Of a DNA stretch of 64,000 nt, positions 34,519 through 48,761 are shown in pieces. Numbering within the stretch: the stretch's first letter is position 1; each line of letters begins with the position of its first letter. Source of the stretch: Rhodosporidiobolus odoratus (taxonomy: Eukaryota > Basidiomycota > Microbotryomycetes > Sporidiobolales > Sporidiobolaceae). Below the pieces are notes generated by a model that was not told the DNA's origin, ran no database searches, and was given only the letters and a program-made list of their open reading frames with translations. Made by a program: the position numbers and the translations under genes. Where the stretch lies: the NCBI GenBank assembly GCA_034387635.1, contig JAOANU010000015.1, forward strand, positions 248,001 to 312,000. Reading direction: 5' to 3'.

Positions 34519-37447
34519 TCAGAAATCGTCCCCATCCTCATCCCCATCTTCCTCCTCCCAATCCACCCCTTCAGCCATCATCCTCTCCGTCTCTTCCTCC
34601 AGCTTATCCAACCCCGTCAACCTCTCGAGGTACTTCGCATCTTCCCCAGCCTTGAGAACGAGATCGAGCGGGTTTTTCTGGAAGGCGTCTAGGATCTGCT
34701 CGTGTCGCGGTTGGAAAGTCAGTAGCTGCTGGAGTATAGGATAGGACACGAGGACTCACAGCCTTGGAGCAGCCCGTGCAGCGATCGTAAGCTTGCCCGG
34801 TGATCTTGAGGTTGTCGAACTGGGCGAGGAAACCTCGGATTTGGTGCGGGACGATGCCGAGTGGGGAAGATCCCGCCTCGCCTTCTGTTCCAGACGTCTT
34901 ACTCGTGGGCTGGTTGGTGGAGCCGCCGAGCGGAATGTCAGAGGGCGCTCGAGAGCTGTATGAAAGCAGGCGGTGTTAGCCAGCTAGATGGTCCGAAGTA
35001 CGGGATTGACTGACCCCGCGGGATGCTGCAAGACAGACACCATCAGCTCGACAGCGGTAGAGCTCGCGATACTGGCGATTCCGGGGCGGGTGACGGTACA
35101 CATCTGGTCAAGGGTACGATCCGAGAGAGACTGGCACGGAGTGAATGGGCAAGCGAAGTCAGATTGAATGAAGGGAAAGAGTGGCAGCGAGGCACGGCGA
35201 CTCACGTCCATCGGTGCGACCACGTCGTTACAGTAGTAGCACCCTAGCTGGCCTTTGTAGGGTTCTCCAGGTTTGACTGTCGCTTTGCCTCCTTCCCCTT
35301 CAACCGGAAGGCCGTGGCGCATGACGAGGTAGGTGTCGAAGCCGAGAGCGACATTCATAACGAGCTATAGAGACAGCTCTGTAAACCCATGTCGCTGGCG
35401 AGTAAGGATCAATCCGAGAAAAGGAGGACGCGTACCTTCCCCTTGACCGCACCCATAACAGTTGGCAACCACCTACTCTCCCTCGAGTCCATCAGAAGGT
35501 AGACCACATCATGCTCATCAATCAACTTGGACAGCGCTTCGACGTCTTCCCGTATCTTTTCAACTCCATTTGGCGGGACGGGGTGACCAGGCATCGGGAT
35601 CGAGAGGGAGAGACCGGTGGCATCCTGCTCGGCGCATGATAAAAAAGGTCAGCGAGGAGGAAGTAGGAGAGAGCGAACGATACGCACCACCCCGGGATAG
35701 ATCCGTTTCAGCGAAGCCGCCGCCGCCTGGGCTTTTGGCTTACCTCCGTTGAGCGAATCTACAAATTCAAACAGCGGCTGTCGTACGGGATTGGAGAAGC
35801 TGACAGTAGAAGAATCGAGAAGGGTTATCTTGCGGACGCCCCAGGCCTGTTTGCCATGTCGAGTAGTCAGTTTCGAGCGCAGTCGGGAGGTAGGCTAAAG
35901 ACGCACCATGAGCGTTCGGGCTACGTAACATCCAAGCGTACCGGCGCCGAGAAGAAGGCAGCGAGTATGCTTGATCTTCTCAAGGTCCAGAGACGGGAGG
36001 ATGCGCCAGCGCATGAGCTGGAGATTGAGGTCAACCGCTTGATCCGCAAGTCTGCTCAGTAAAAGCATGTGTGAGTCCAACCTCTCCCGCCCAAGGACGA
36101 AGAAGAGTACGCGTACCGTGTCGGGTCCATTAGCGGCCCAAGGTCCGCCATTCTTGGGCCCAGCTTGCCTTTCTCGTTTTTTTCCCACCCGACCGTAGCC
36201 GGGCGTTCTGCCAAATCTGCACCTCCAACCTTGACATGGATGACAGTAGAGACAGCGGAGCCGTCGCGTACGGAAGTAAGGCGGACTGAGGTAAGCGGCG
36301 GCGAGAGTGACGAAGAAGGCGAGGCGAACAGGTAAGTGAGGGCGTTGCGGAGAGGCCAGCCAGGAGCGGTAGGATGGGACGACGGATCTTGAAAGACGAT
36401 GCCACGCTGAAAGCATGAATGAAGGTAAGCTTGTGAGCCATGGACCGTGAGCTGTGAACCGTAGCGGCGGCAGAAGGTAACGCACGTCTTCAGACCGCGT
36501 GTTTGCCCAGAATGACGTGAATGACGCGAGAGAACCGCGCTCGACCACTTCGCCGCTTATACCCGGCCGTGTAAGATAAGCTGCGTCGTTCTGTGTAGCG
36601 CCCGACGTGCGCAAGTTCAGTAAGCGAGACTTTGACGAAGCAAGTGTAGGGCAAACGTACGCTGTCCCCTGCAATCGGAACCTCAACCTCCTCCCAACCC
36701 TCTGCAGCCTCCCATCCCGGCTTCCAAGCTACCGCGGCGAATCCGCACCAGTAGTAGTACCGGTACTTCTTCAGATCAGCGAAGGTGATGAGGAGAAAAG
36801 GGTTGAGGGATTCGACGCTGGCGGTAGGGTCGGCAGATTGAGCGGTATCCCAGATCTGCGGTATGACGCTCAGCGGACAAGCGGAATCATAGTAGTGCTA
36901 CGCAAGCGCACCTTCAAGCCAACCGAATCGAGCAGAGCTGCTTTGTCGCAATTCTTGAAGTCCTCAATCGTGTTGAAGTTGCGAAGTACGCCATTCAAGC
37001 GTACGCGTTCGGAGGCGGTGTTGAGCTGAGTGCTACGAGAGAGGCAAGCCTGTTCAGCCCGCGTAAGAACTCAGTGCATCAAGCAGTCTTTCAACCGCGA
37101 GCCGAAGTGGGGGAGCGAGCGGTCGCCTGGCTGGACCCTCGAGTGGGGCTCGGGGGACGCGGCGGACCAGCAGCAATAGTCTCAACGCACCTGATCTCGC
37201 CCTCTTCGAATCCAAAGCTAGCCTGATCCAACTCGAGCCCGCCGCTGATCCCGACGCTGTCTCCGGTCAACCTGTCCTTGACCTGTTTGCCGCGAGCGTA
37301 GTGACCAGTGATAGATACAGGCTCATCGCTGAGCTTGAGTTTGTGTAGCTTGAGTTGAGTAAGACTGTGCCAGAATGAGGGCGAGATTGACGAGGAGAGG
37401 GGGAGGAACTGAAGCGGTGAAGGAATGGGTGAGGTCGAAGTTGCCAT
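34519..37447 (-). CDS. ATG7: Autophagy E1-like enzyme ATG7
   Basis: Starts [20 protein letters not shown] at 37447. The N-terminal domain has [59 protein letters not shown] and FAAVAWKP. The adenylation domain has [48 protein letters not shown] and [17 protein letters not shown], then a zinc-like [33 protein letters not shown] carries the catalytic Cys, and DRCTGCS the second Cys pair. The C-terminal tail is acidic ([13 protein letters not shown]), as in other Atg7. Atg7 activates Atg8 and Atg12 for transfer to Atg3 and Atg10. Only 185 bp separate its stop from the NAA30 start downstream. Confidence 0.94.
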
Positions 37448-37852
37448 GGGCAGCTGTATCGGGGTTGTAAGGAGCTGTTAAGCGCTGTTCTGAGCTCCAG
37501 TGGGCGAGTCGACAAGTGTAGTTTGACTGAACCTTCCTCGCTCGCCCCTCGTCCGAGTCCACCTCGTAGTCGTCGCGCCCTTCACAGCGGTTCCTGTGCC
37601 ACTTGCGCGAGTCTCGTATGGCGCCGTCGCGGCTGCTGATTGCGTGTCAAACGAAAGGCAAGCCAAACCCGCAGCATTCACCCCTTTTTCCCAGCTCTCC
37701 CTCCAATACGACACCCTCCCGAGCTTTCGAACGGTCCCCGTGCACCACGCGCTTCCCCCTTTCTTTTGCAAGCCCAGCGCTACTTCCGGCACGCACAACG
37801 CTGGAAACAGGCAATGCAGAACCAAGATGCAGCCCGATCACAATCTGCAGAA
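37448..37852. other. Intergenic, NOP12 3' end / ATG7 promoter
   Basis: 405 bp between minus-strand genes. Several overlapping chance open frames without family signals. No motif recognised. Confidence 0.5.
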
Positions 37853-40341
37853 CTACCTCGCACTCTTCTTCTTCAGAGTCGACTTGCTCTCCATCCTGCG
37901 CACCGAGGCGGCAAAGATGAGTACGAGATCCAACGCCAGCACGGCACAGCTCACCAAGCCGCAAGGTATAGGGTAGAAAAGTAGGATAAACACGCACTTG
38001 ATCCTCTTCTTCTCTTTCCTGGCCCGCTCCATCGCCCTCGGCGCCCTGCCCAAGATCTCGCCCGCAGCCCCACCACCCGCCTTCTTAGCCGCATTACTCT
38101 GCTTCCTTTCAAACCTCTCGGCCAACCTCTTCTGCTCCTTCTTCTGCGCCCTCCTCGCCACTCGCTCCGCATCCAAACTCTTGATCTTCTTCCTCTCATC
38201 TCCGGGTAACTTTGCGAGGGCTTCAGCGAGTTGAGCTTGGTGAGCTTGCTTGACGGGGTTTCCGGAGGAGGAGGAGGAGGATTTGCGGAAAGAGGGATCA
38301 CGGGGAGCGGCGAGTCGGACGGGCTTGGCTTTTCCACCGGCGCCGCCTGCGGGTGCAGAGGTCGCGGCAGCTCGAGCGACGGCGGTGCGCTGAGCGGCTT
38401 TGGAGCGGGCGGCGGCGGCGGAGGTCTTGCAGCGTTCGAGGCGAACTTTGCGTTTGCTAATCTTGAGATTCTTGCCGGGAGGAAGGGCGAGCAGCTCGTC
38501 GACGCATTGCTCGTCCTGCACATGTTGCACATCAGTACCATGTACGCTAAGCGATAGTGCGATCTCTCTGGCGTAATACAGATAGTCCCGAAGCACAAGA
38601 TGTGGAGAACTGGGGAAGTCACGCACCGCGAGCAGAACATAACAGAATCCCTTTCCCAGACCGCTGCTTGCATCCCTGACGATCCTCACGCTCTCGACGT
38701 AGCCACTGTCCGACTCCCCTCGTTCCCGCACCAGAACCGCCTCCGTCGCGCTCCGAACATTCTCCTCATTTTCCGCAAAGTCCAAACCGCCAATAAAGAC
38801 TGTTCGCCTCGCCTCTGTCGCCGAGACTTGGTGTTGATCCCCGGCAGCATTCTTCGGCACGTCGATGAGATCGGTATTTGGCCTTGCAGCCATCTGTGCA
38901 GCGGCGAGGAGGGCGGCGGCAGAACGAGGGCGCACGACGTCGGCATGGAGGGTCATGCCGTGGAAGGACGAGTTATTGGCAGTGGCGACAAGGGCGTTGA
39001 TGACGGTACGGATGTCGACTTCTTCAGGCAGAGACTCGATGACGAGGTAAGCGTTGCAGGCCTTCTTGCCCTCGTTGAGCTCACCCCGGATGAACGCGAC
39101 ACGGCGCTTCTGAGCGTCGGTGAGCGCGCCAGCCCGTGTTTCCTGTCGAGGCTTCTCCTCTCGAGCCTTGAACCCGCCTTTGACACCCCTCTCGTCACTT
39201 CCTTCAGCTTCGCGCCATTCTCTAGCGCGCTTCCGACCGCGACCACCGGCTTCAGCACTACCTTCCTCGCCGTCGCCGCGCCCCGCAGTTTCCTTGCGAC
39301 CGAACACCTTCGAGGCGAAGGCGAGGGAGCGGAAGCGGATCGAGTCGAGCTTGAGAGGGGGGCAGGAAGAAGGGAGGGAGAGGGCGGGGTTCTGGAGGAT
39401 GTGGCGAACGAGTGCCTTCTTCATGGACTGTGACACTTATGAGCATTGAGTATGTGAAGCATGATCGTAGGCAGGAAATGTGGAAGCGCACCTTCGAAGT
39501 CGAGCAGTCGGCCGGCACGTTGCCCAGGAACACTGTCCTCGCGTCCCTCTCTTCCGGCGTTTCATCTGCCCTCTTCGCCTTCTTCTCGCTCTGCTTCTTG
39601 TCCTTCGAGTCCTTCCCCTGCGCCTTTTCCGCCTTCTTCCCCTTGTCTTTCTTCGCATTCAACGAGCCCAGCACAAGTTCGTTGATGTCCATCGCACCAC
39701 CAACCGCGACCTCTTCATCCTCGTCCATCTCCTCATCTTCATCCTCATTTTCGCTCGACTCGTCCTCTTCCCCCTCTCCCGCTCCCACTTCCTCAATATC
39801 AGAGGCAACCTCATCCATCTCATCCTCCGCCTTGCGCTTCGTTCCCTTGGCAGTCAGGCCGGCCTGCTTCCCCTGCATTGCCTTGATGCGTTCAGCGGCA
39901 AGACGGGCAGCATACGCCTCCTCGACCCCGTCCTCATTTTCCTCGTCATCTTCATCGCTACCTTCGAGGTTGAGATCGCCCAGGGACGCGTCCGAGTCCG
40001 GCTCAGAGAGCACGTCGTCCTCGACGTCCTCGTCGTTTGCGGACTGCTTCCGCTTAGACGCCTTGGAGGAAGAAGAGGTGGACGGGCGAGCGGGAGATTC
40101 AGCGGCGGGGCGAGGAGCCGGTTTCTTCGGTTCGAAAGCGGTAGTCGCGCCTTTCTGCAGGGCAGAGTAGAACGCGTTAATGATGACACTGACTGACTTC
40201 ATAAGCCATACGAGGACGTACTGAGTTGGCAAAGAGGTCATCGAAGAGGGGAGCGGCTCCGCCTGCCGCTTGTCCGAGGAGGAAAGAGGAGAGGCCAGCT
40301 GGCGGGGCTGCGTCGGCGGTACTCTTGCTCTTCTTGCCCAT
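37853..40341 (-). CDS. NOP12: Nucleolar RNA-binding protein NOP12/RBM34
   Basis: Starts MGKKSKSTADAAPP at 40341, then a long acidic region (DEDEDEEMDEDEEVA) and a Lys-rich stretch. RRM1 starts ARTVFLGNVPADCSTSK, is interrupted by an intron and by an insertion with basic/acidic sequence, and resumes NAYLVIESLPEEVDIRTVIN. RRM2 reads RRTVFIGGLDFAENEENVRS, SGLGKGFCYVLLA and CVDELLALPPG with ISKRKVRLERCK. The Lys/Arg-rich C-terminus (GDERKKIKSLDAERVA, ending STLKKKSAR) fits Nop12, needed for pre-25S rRNA processing in the nucleolus. Two introns, 38516-38626 and 37896-37997, are multiples of three and free of stops. Stop TAG 37855-37853. Confidence 0.9.
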
Positions 40342-40761
40342 GTCTGAGGGTACTGTGCCGCCTTTGAGGGTTGCTGCTGAGAGTTGGAGGAAGGAGAAGC
40401 TTGGACAAGCGGCGTTGCCTGTTGGACCTCAACACGCTGATCTGCTCGCTTGGAAGCTGCTTAGTACTCGGGCAGCGGTAGTATACGGCTACACGACCCC
40501 GCCTGTCCTTGTCCCGCTCTCGCCCGTCGAGTTCGACGGCTTCTCTTTTGACAACTCCCCGTCGGAGCAGTCACGATATCTAAACCTCGTGAGAAGGCGC
40601 ATTAGGCACGAATCGCATTCTCAGCCAGTGCGAGGACGGGTGTACACCGCTGTGACTGCCTGCGCGCGGTCATTTGCGTGTTGACTTTGTCGCCCCCACT
40701 TCGCCTCCCGTCGACCGTGTGACCTTCTTCCCCTCTTTCACCTATCTGCTTCAAGCAAGTC
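40342..40761. other. Bidirectional promoter, NOP12 / BTB gene
   Basis: 420 bp between divergent starts. CT-rich leader before the BTB gene (about 40715-40750). No known element recognised. Confidence 0.5.
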
Positions 40762-42082
40762 ATGACCTCGACGACGAGGCGTACCGTACAGCTGCATCTC
40801 GTCACCATAGATTGCACCGACATCGCGACCCACCAGCAGCAAGTCCCCCTCGCATGCAAACCCTTCTCTTCCGGCAAATGGACTGTCACTTTCAAGGCCC
40901 CCCAATACACTGGTGGGATGACACAACTCGCAAAGATAGTATTGAAGTGGGAAGGGTGCGAGGTCAACGCAGATTGGACCAAAGTGCAGCTGGTCGCGAA
41001 TGGCGCTCAGCTGAATCAGGGGAACGACTGTTCACCTGCACACGCCGATTTTCCCGGCTGCAAAGACGGTACTAGGACGGCCTTCATCTATCGCCAATGC
41101 ACGTCGCTCAAGGTTGCCCTCGAGGTCGATGCTGGACTCGACTCGACGGCCACAATTCGGTGCCTAGGTACGCTCCTTCTCCTACATCGATTCTCAGGGT
41201 GCTTAATTGCTATACTTTGCAGCAATGATCGACGGGAAGGACGTCACCGACGTCTGCCTCGCTTTCCCCGGCGCCTCTCGCCAGCTGTTCGCCTCGTCTG
41301 CCCGTCTCTCGGAAATATCGCCGTGGTGGAAGACAGTACGCGCCACTCGCGGGTTCTCCGAAAACGTTTACAGTCGTAAGACGCCATCCGAGCTGCACGA
41401 AGATTCGGATGCAGAAGAGGAGGACGAGATAGCCCCGACAGGGGGGAAGCACACCAGGCTTCCGCCTTCGCCTCCCGAATCGCCTCGTTCAGCCTGGGCT
41501 CCGGGCACATCTCCTTCTTCGATACGCACGATTCCTATCACTGGCACTCCTTACGCAGTCTACCGGGCGATGCTTTATTACCTATACACCGATCACATCG
41601 CTTTTGCCCCGCTTACCTCGACCTTCTTCGTCCCTTCTCCCGGAACCAACCCGGTCGCCCCCGCCGAGCGTTTGGCGAAAGCAAAGCAAAGTCGCGCCGC
41701 CTCCATCGAAGCGCACAAACAGCTTCATCCCAATACCCCACTCCCAATCTCCCCAAAAAGCCTCTTTCTCCTCGCTCACTTCCTCGAAATCCCCTTCCTG
41801 ATCAGCCTCTCACTCGCCGCCCTCCACTCGGCCCTTACGCCAGAGAACATAGCTTATGAGCTGTTTTCCATTTCACCGACGCAACCCCTTGGCGCGCTGT
41901 ACGACGAGATTTGGGAAGTTGAGGTCGCGTTTGCGAGGCAGCACTGGGCGGACGTCAAGACCTCTACTGGGATGAAGGAGGAGAAGCAGAGGATTGAGGG
42001 AGAGGGCGCGAGCGAGTACGAGGTGAGGACGCTGTGGGCGTTGCTGGGCGTGAAAGAGGTGCAAGAAGGAGAAGAGAATTGA
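40762..42082 (+). CDS. BTB/POZ-domain protein with MATH-like N-terminus
   Basis: Two exons, 40762-41167 and 41223-42082. The N-terminal half (VQLHLVTIDCTDI, GKWTVTFKAPQYTGG, AKIVLKWEGCEV) resembles the beta-sandwich that precedes BTB domains in fungal MATH/BTB-like proteins. The BTB part begins AMIDGKDVTDVCLAFPGASR, with ARLSEISPWWKTV, and after an acidic/Pro-rich insertion continues TPYAVYRAMLYYLYTDHIAF and a helical end (SPKSLFLLAHFLEIPFLISL, then TPENIAYELF). Such proteins often act as Cullin-3 adaptors, but no partner is implied by the neighbours. The N-terminal domain assignment is tentative. Confidence 0.75.
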
Positions 42083-42370
42083 GGAAGTCTCCGTTGGCTG
42101 TCCCGTCATCGTATCGCTGCCATCTGTGCCTGTTGCCATAGTACATCCTCTCTTTATCCCTGACGCTCTGCGCGTAAACCCCCTTCGACATCTGATGGTA
42201 GTGCATGCGAGTGTCGAAAGAAAGAGGGAAAGAGTATGGAAAATGTGGGAAATCATGAACTGGTTGGCTCCCCTCAGAGCGCACGACTTGAGTCCTCTGA
42301 CGCGCGGTCGCAGAGCTGTGCAGACTGGCCCATTGCTCCTCTGCATGACAGAATTAACCTTGTTCACTTT

Positions 42371-42384
42371 ACGCGTGTACGCGT
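42371..42384 (+). promoter_or_regulatory. Paired MluI cell-cycle boxes (MCB) upstream of MCM3
   Basis: Two exact ACGCGT sites at 42371-42376 and 42379-42384, two bases apart, about 90-100 bp before the MCM3 ATG. In yeasts MBF binds ACGCGT to drive G1/S transcription of replication genes including MCMs. Binding here is inferred. Confidence 0.65.
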
Positions 42385-42427
42385 CCGACCGCGTCCTCCT
42401 CGTCCTCCTCAATTTCCTGCTTTCCAC

Positions 42428-42433
42428 TATAAA
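42428..42433 (+). promoter_or_regulatory. TATA box of MCM3
   Basis: TATAAA at 42428-42433, 40 bp before the start codon and about 45 bp downstream of the MCB pair. Clean TATA boxes are rare in this window. Confidence 0.55.
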
Positions 42434-42472
42434 GCTCACTGGCGCTCTATCCCGACCCTTATCGAAGTCAAC

Positions 42473-45781
<3,309 letters not shown>

Positions 45782-46191
45782 TCCGCGTCTGTCATTGCCA
45801 TCCTCCGAAGGCGAATTTCGGACTGGTCTGTTTTTTTCTGTAGCGTATCTCGGGTTCCTCAGGGCCGTGACTTGGGGTTTACTGGTGTCTGTATCATGTT
45901 GTTCCCCTCGCTTCCGTACTGCAGCTTGTCTGCACTTTCTCGCACAGCGAGACCGAGACGAGGGAGCCTCGACGGGACTTGAGCAGGGCGAGAAGAGAGC
46001 GAGGATTCACTGCACGCCGTCCTGAATCATGCTCCTCCCTTCGATGCCAGCGCTACATCCTCCGCGCAAGCCTCTCGAGCTCGAGCGGCCTCAACGCCGC
46101 CGCTAGCCCTACGAAGGCCTTCTCTTCCACTCGCTTTGTGCTGATTAAAAGAGACTTATGCACAAGGACGAGAATCGACAGGAAACGGCTT
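45782..46191. other. Convergent intergenic, MCM3 / HRI1
   Basis: 410 bp between 3' ends. Contains the possible gene-tail remnant at 46053-46145 (minus strand); otherwise nothing seen. Confidence 0.5.
46053..46145 (-). pseudogene. Possible 3' remnant related to the F-box-like gene
   Basis: The minus strand reads EEKAFVGLAAALRPLELERL and ARRM then TAG. The F-box-like remnant at 9200-9263 ends FVRLAEALGPLELDRLARTG then TAG: 14 of 20 residues and about 42 of 63 bases agree by hand count, with stops aligned. No upstream F-box part is present because the HRI1 CDS starts within about 50 bp. Could be coincidence in Leu/Ala/Arg-rich sequence. Confidence 0.3.
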
Positions 46192-47000
46192 TCATTCCAG
46201 CTCGACAACGTGCCAGCTTCGTCCACCGAGCTCGATAGCTTCCCCCGTCCGAGCAGACCCTGGAGGAATGCCTTCAATCGAGGGTAAACCGACTGCCGCC
46301 CGATTGCGATAAACCTCGACCCAGTGCTCGCCGCGCTTTTCCCGCCTGACGACCCCGAAGCCATCCGACGCATCGACCATTCCGAGCTCCCAGTCTCCGA
46401 CCCTGCCTAGAAAAGCTTTTTCGCCTTCTCCTTCCGACTCGAGGATCACAATCTGCAGTTGTTCCCCTGCATCTTGGGTTTGGGTGAGAGGAAGTCGTCG
46501 CCAAAGCTCTTCGTACGGCTGCACCTTGCCCGTGTCGGTATTTAGCATCTCTCCTGTCTCGAGCACGTCACCGTTCTCGAGAGTCTCGAAAGAGCCTTCG
46601 TCCGGGGGAGCTTCTTCTGCAGGTAAAGTGGAGGAAGAATCGGCGGAAGAGGCAGATGCGTGGCTTAGAGGGCGGCGCGAATCGATCAGGGCTTCGAAGC
46701 TAGCTCGAGGATGCTCTGCGGAGGGGAAAAGGTCAGCTTGGTGTCCAATAACGCATTCGGAAGGGAAGAGACGGACGCACCTTCACCATCTCTGGGCGGT
46801 AACAGCCTCTTCCAGCCTGCTGTGGCCCAGTCTACTACGAGATCCTTCCCTTCATCCGCTGCATCGCGCCCCTCTGTCCGGCAGATCCTCAGATCGAGAA
46901 AGAAGCCGGTCCTTCCTTGGATGACCAACACATCCGATTGCTCGTCGGCGGGGGCAGGGGCCCATCTGAGACTGAGGCGGGTCGATACGAGTGGGTCCAT
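46192..47000 (-). CDS. HRI1: HRI1-family protein
   Basis: Starts MDPLVSTRLSLRWAPAP at 47000; one intron joins RDGEG to EHPRASFEALIDSRRP; stop 46192. Two beta-barrel-like halves are expected in this family: the first with VLVIQGRTGFFLDLRI and VDWATAGWK, the second with VLETGEMLNTDTGKVQPYEE, LWRRLPLTQ, FLGRVGDWELGMVDASDGF and LGGRSWHVVELE. The TGxxxxxxGKxxPYEELWR block and final WxVxE match yeast Hri1, a protein of unclear biochemical role reported to interact with Hrr25 kinase. Shares a 133-bp bidirectional promoter with the WLM gene. Confidence 0.85.
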
Positions 47001-47133
47001 CTCGACTCGGAAGGAGTGATCTTGAGCTAGTTCGGCGAGTGTAGCGTGAAAGAAGTGAGAGATTACGCAACCCCCTTCCCTTTCCTTCTTGATTTCCTTC
47101 CCTACCCTTACTATTCATTCATACGCTCGTGAG

Positions 47134-48367
47134 ATGGCAGCAGAAGATGCTCAAATACACTTAGCCATCGCCCACGCCGGACAAACCCTCGATCTTGCCC
47201 TTCCCTCCTCCGCCCCACTTGCCGACCTCGTTGAAACCCTCTCTTCCCATTTTTATCTCTCGCCTAGCTCGTTGAAACTCGTCGTCAAGGGGAAGAAGGT
47301 GATGCTCGATACAGCCGCGACTTCAGACGGACGAACGATCGAATCAGCGCTGCAGGAAGCTCTTGGAACAGCGATGGTGGCGGCAGCGACCAGCAGTGAA
47401 ACGATTCCAGGCCGGCCGCTCAAAGCCTTATTAGTCGGGACCAAGCGAAGTGAGCTCGAAACACTCAAAGCCGCCGAGGATTTACGGCAGAAGAAGCATT
47501 CCGCCTTCCTCTTTCACCAATCCCAGCCTCCGTCTCGCCCTGCTTCTTCTTCACGAGCTGGGGTACACACCCTCTCGACGGCGGCTGGTGGAGAGGAGGA
47601 TCCTGAGCGATATCGCTTCTACCACCTTGAGCCTTTTCCGGCGACGGTGCCGCAGCTGGAGAAGAGGAAGGCGATGCTGGAACGTCTAGCGGCAGACCCG
47701 GCGGTCAAGGATGTGATGCGGCGACACAAGTTTGCGGTAAGAGCTCTGTGTGTCTCGGTGCCCCTGCCTTAGCCCTACTTGCCCCGTTGCTTGTCCTTCG
47801 CACCTTTTGTCCCTTCACTCCGGTTAGTCCTCCTGGCGATGTGTGCTGACTGTCTTTCCTTTCTTGCAGGACCGAGCTACATCCCATCCTTCAGCCGACC
47901 CTCCTGGGACTCAACACTAATGCTGGCCAAAAGGTCGCCCTCCGTCTCCTCACCGACTCGCTAGATGGCTGTCGCTCCTACACCGAAGTCCGGCGAGTCC
48001 TGCTTCACGAGCTCACTCACAACCGGTACGGCGATCAGTGCGTCTATCTCCTATATATCGTGTTCGGAACCGTTCGATCTGACCTGCTCTGCAACTCTTC
48101 TGCAGCGACAACGATTTCAAAGCCCTCAACTCTCAACTGAACCGCGAAGTCGCCACTTTCGAATCCTCCTCCGATTTTGAACCGTGGGACCCCGCAGCAG
48201 CAAGCACCTCATCGCCAGATACGACAGTGCACAAGTTGAATGAGCAGGAAGCGGAACGGGTGTGGGAGAAATTGAGGTTTGGGTTGGAGGACGAGGTGGA
48301 TGAGAAGAGGGAGAGGGCGGGGAGGGCGGCGGAGGAGAGGGCGAGGAGGATGAGGGAGGGGAAATAG
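47134..48367 (+). CDS. Ubiquitin-like and WLM-domain metalloprotease
   Basis: Exon 1 is 47134-47747. The donor at 47748 (gtgtgt) is chosen because it gives KFAVRALTELHPILQPTLLG across the junction; the earlier gtaaga gives a stop. The N-terminal 75 residues (IHLAIAHAGQTLDLALPSSA, LSPSSLKLVVKGKKVM) look ubiquitin-like. The WLM domain has GLNTNAGQKVALRLLTDSLD, YTEVRRVLLHELTHNRYGDH and DNDFKALNSQLNREV. HELTHNRYGDH is a zinc HExxH site with the third His completed across the last intron. WLM proteases of the Wss1/SPCC1442.07c type act on ubiquitin/SUMO-linked or DNA-crosslinked proteins. The C-terminus is charged. Confidence 0.88.
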
Positions 48368-48761
48368 ATGCAGGCTGGGTACAGTAGGATCACGTTGTTG
48401 TTGTCATTCTAGCGTTTCTCACGTCTTGTCGAACTAACTAGCATTTGGGGCAACTGGTACCTTGCCGTGTATACCGTGAGGCAAGCGCTGCTAATGCCTT
48501 CGAGCGCTAAAGACGACTTGCTACCATAGTCAGTGTTGACAGCTCCAGCGAGGCCCGAGAGAGCAAACACAGCGGACCCAGCTCGTAACGACAAGATATG
48601 CTCTTGCGTAGTAAGCTCGTATATCGTGAGCTGGTACAGATACGTACTTGAGTCAAAGAGATCACAGACAGAGGATACAGCATGTACGGCTGAAAACTGG
48701 TGAAGACGGGAGCATTCCACACGCAAGTTGAGAAGGTTCCGCTAGTAGCGGTTTCGCTCCT
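48368..48761. other. Convergent intergenic, WLM / PCMT
   Basis: 394 bp between 3' ends, relatively AT-rich. No gene or structured element recognised. Confidence 0.5.

Larger units (their letters stand above)
42083..42472 (+). promoter_or_regulatory. MCM3 promoter region
   Basis: 390 bp between the BTB stop and MCM3 start. Contains the paired MluI boxes and TATA box listed separately. No gene seen. Confidence 0.6.

Noticed and set aside
39412..40170. 252-codon open frame antisense to NOP12, Ser-rich
   Set aside because: Reverse reading of the Asp/Glu-rich coding region; compositional shadow.
47736..47880. Small middle exon in the WLM gene around 47825
   Set aside because: The donor at 47748 joins directly to the next exon in frame and gives the conserved ALTEL block without it.
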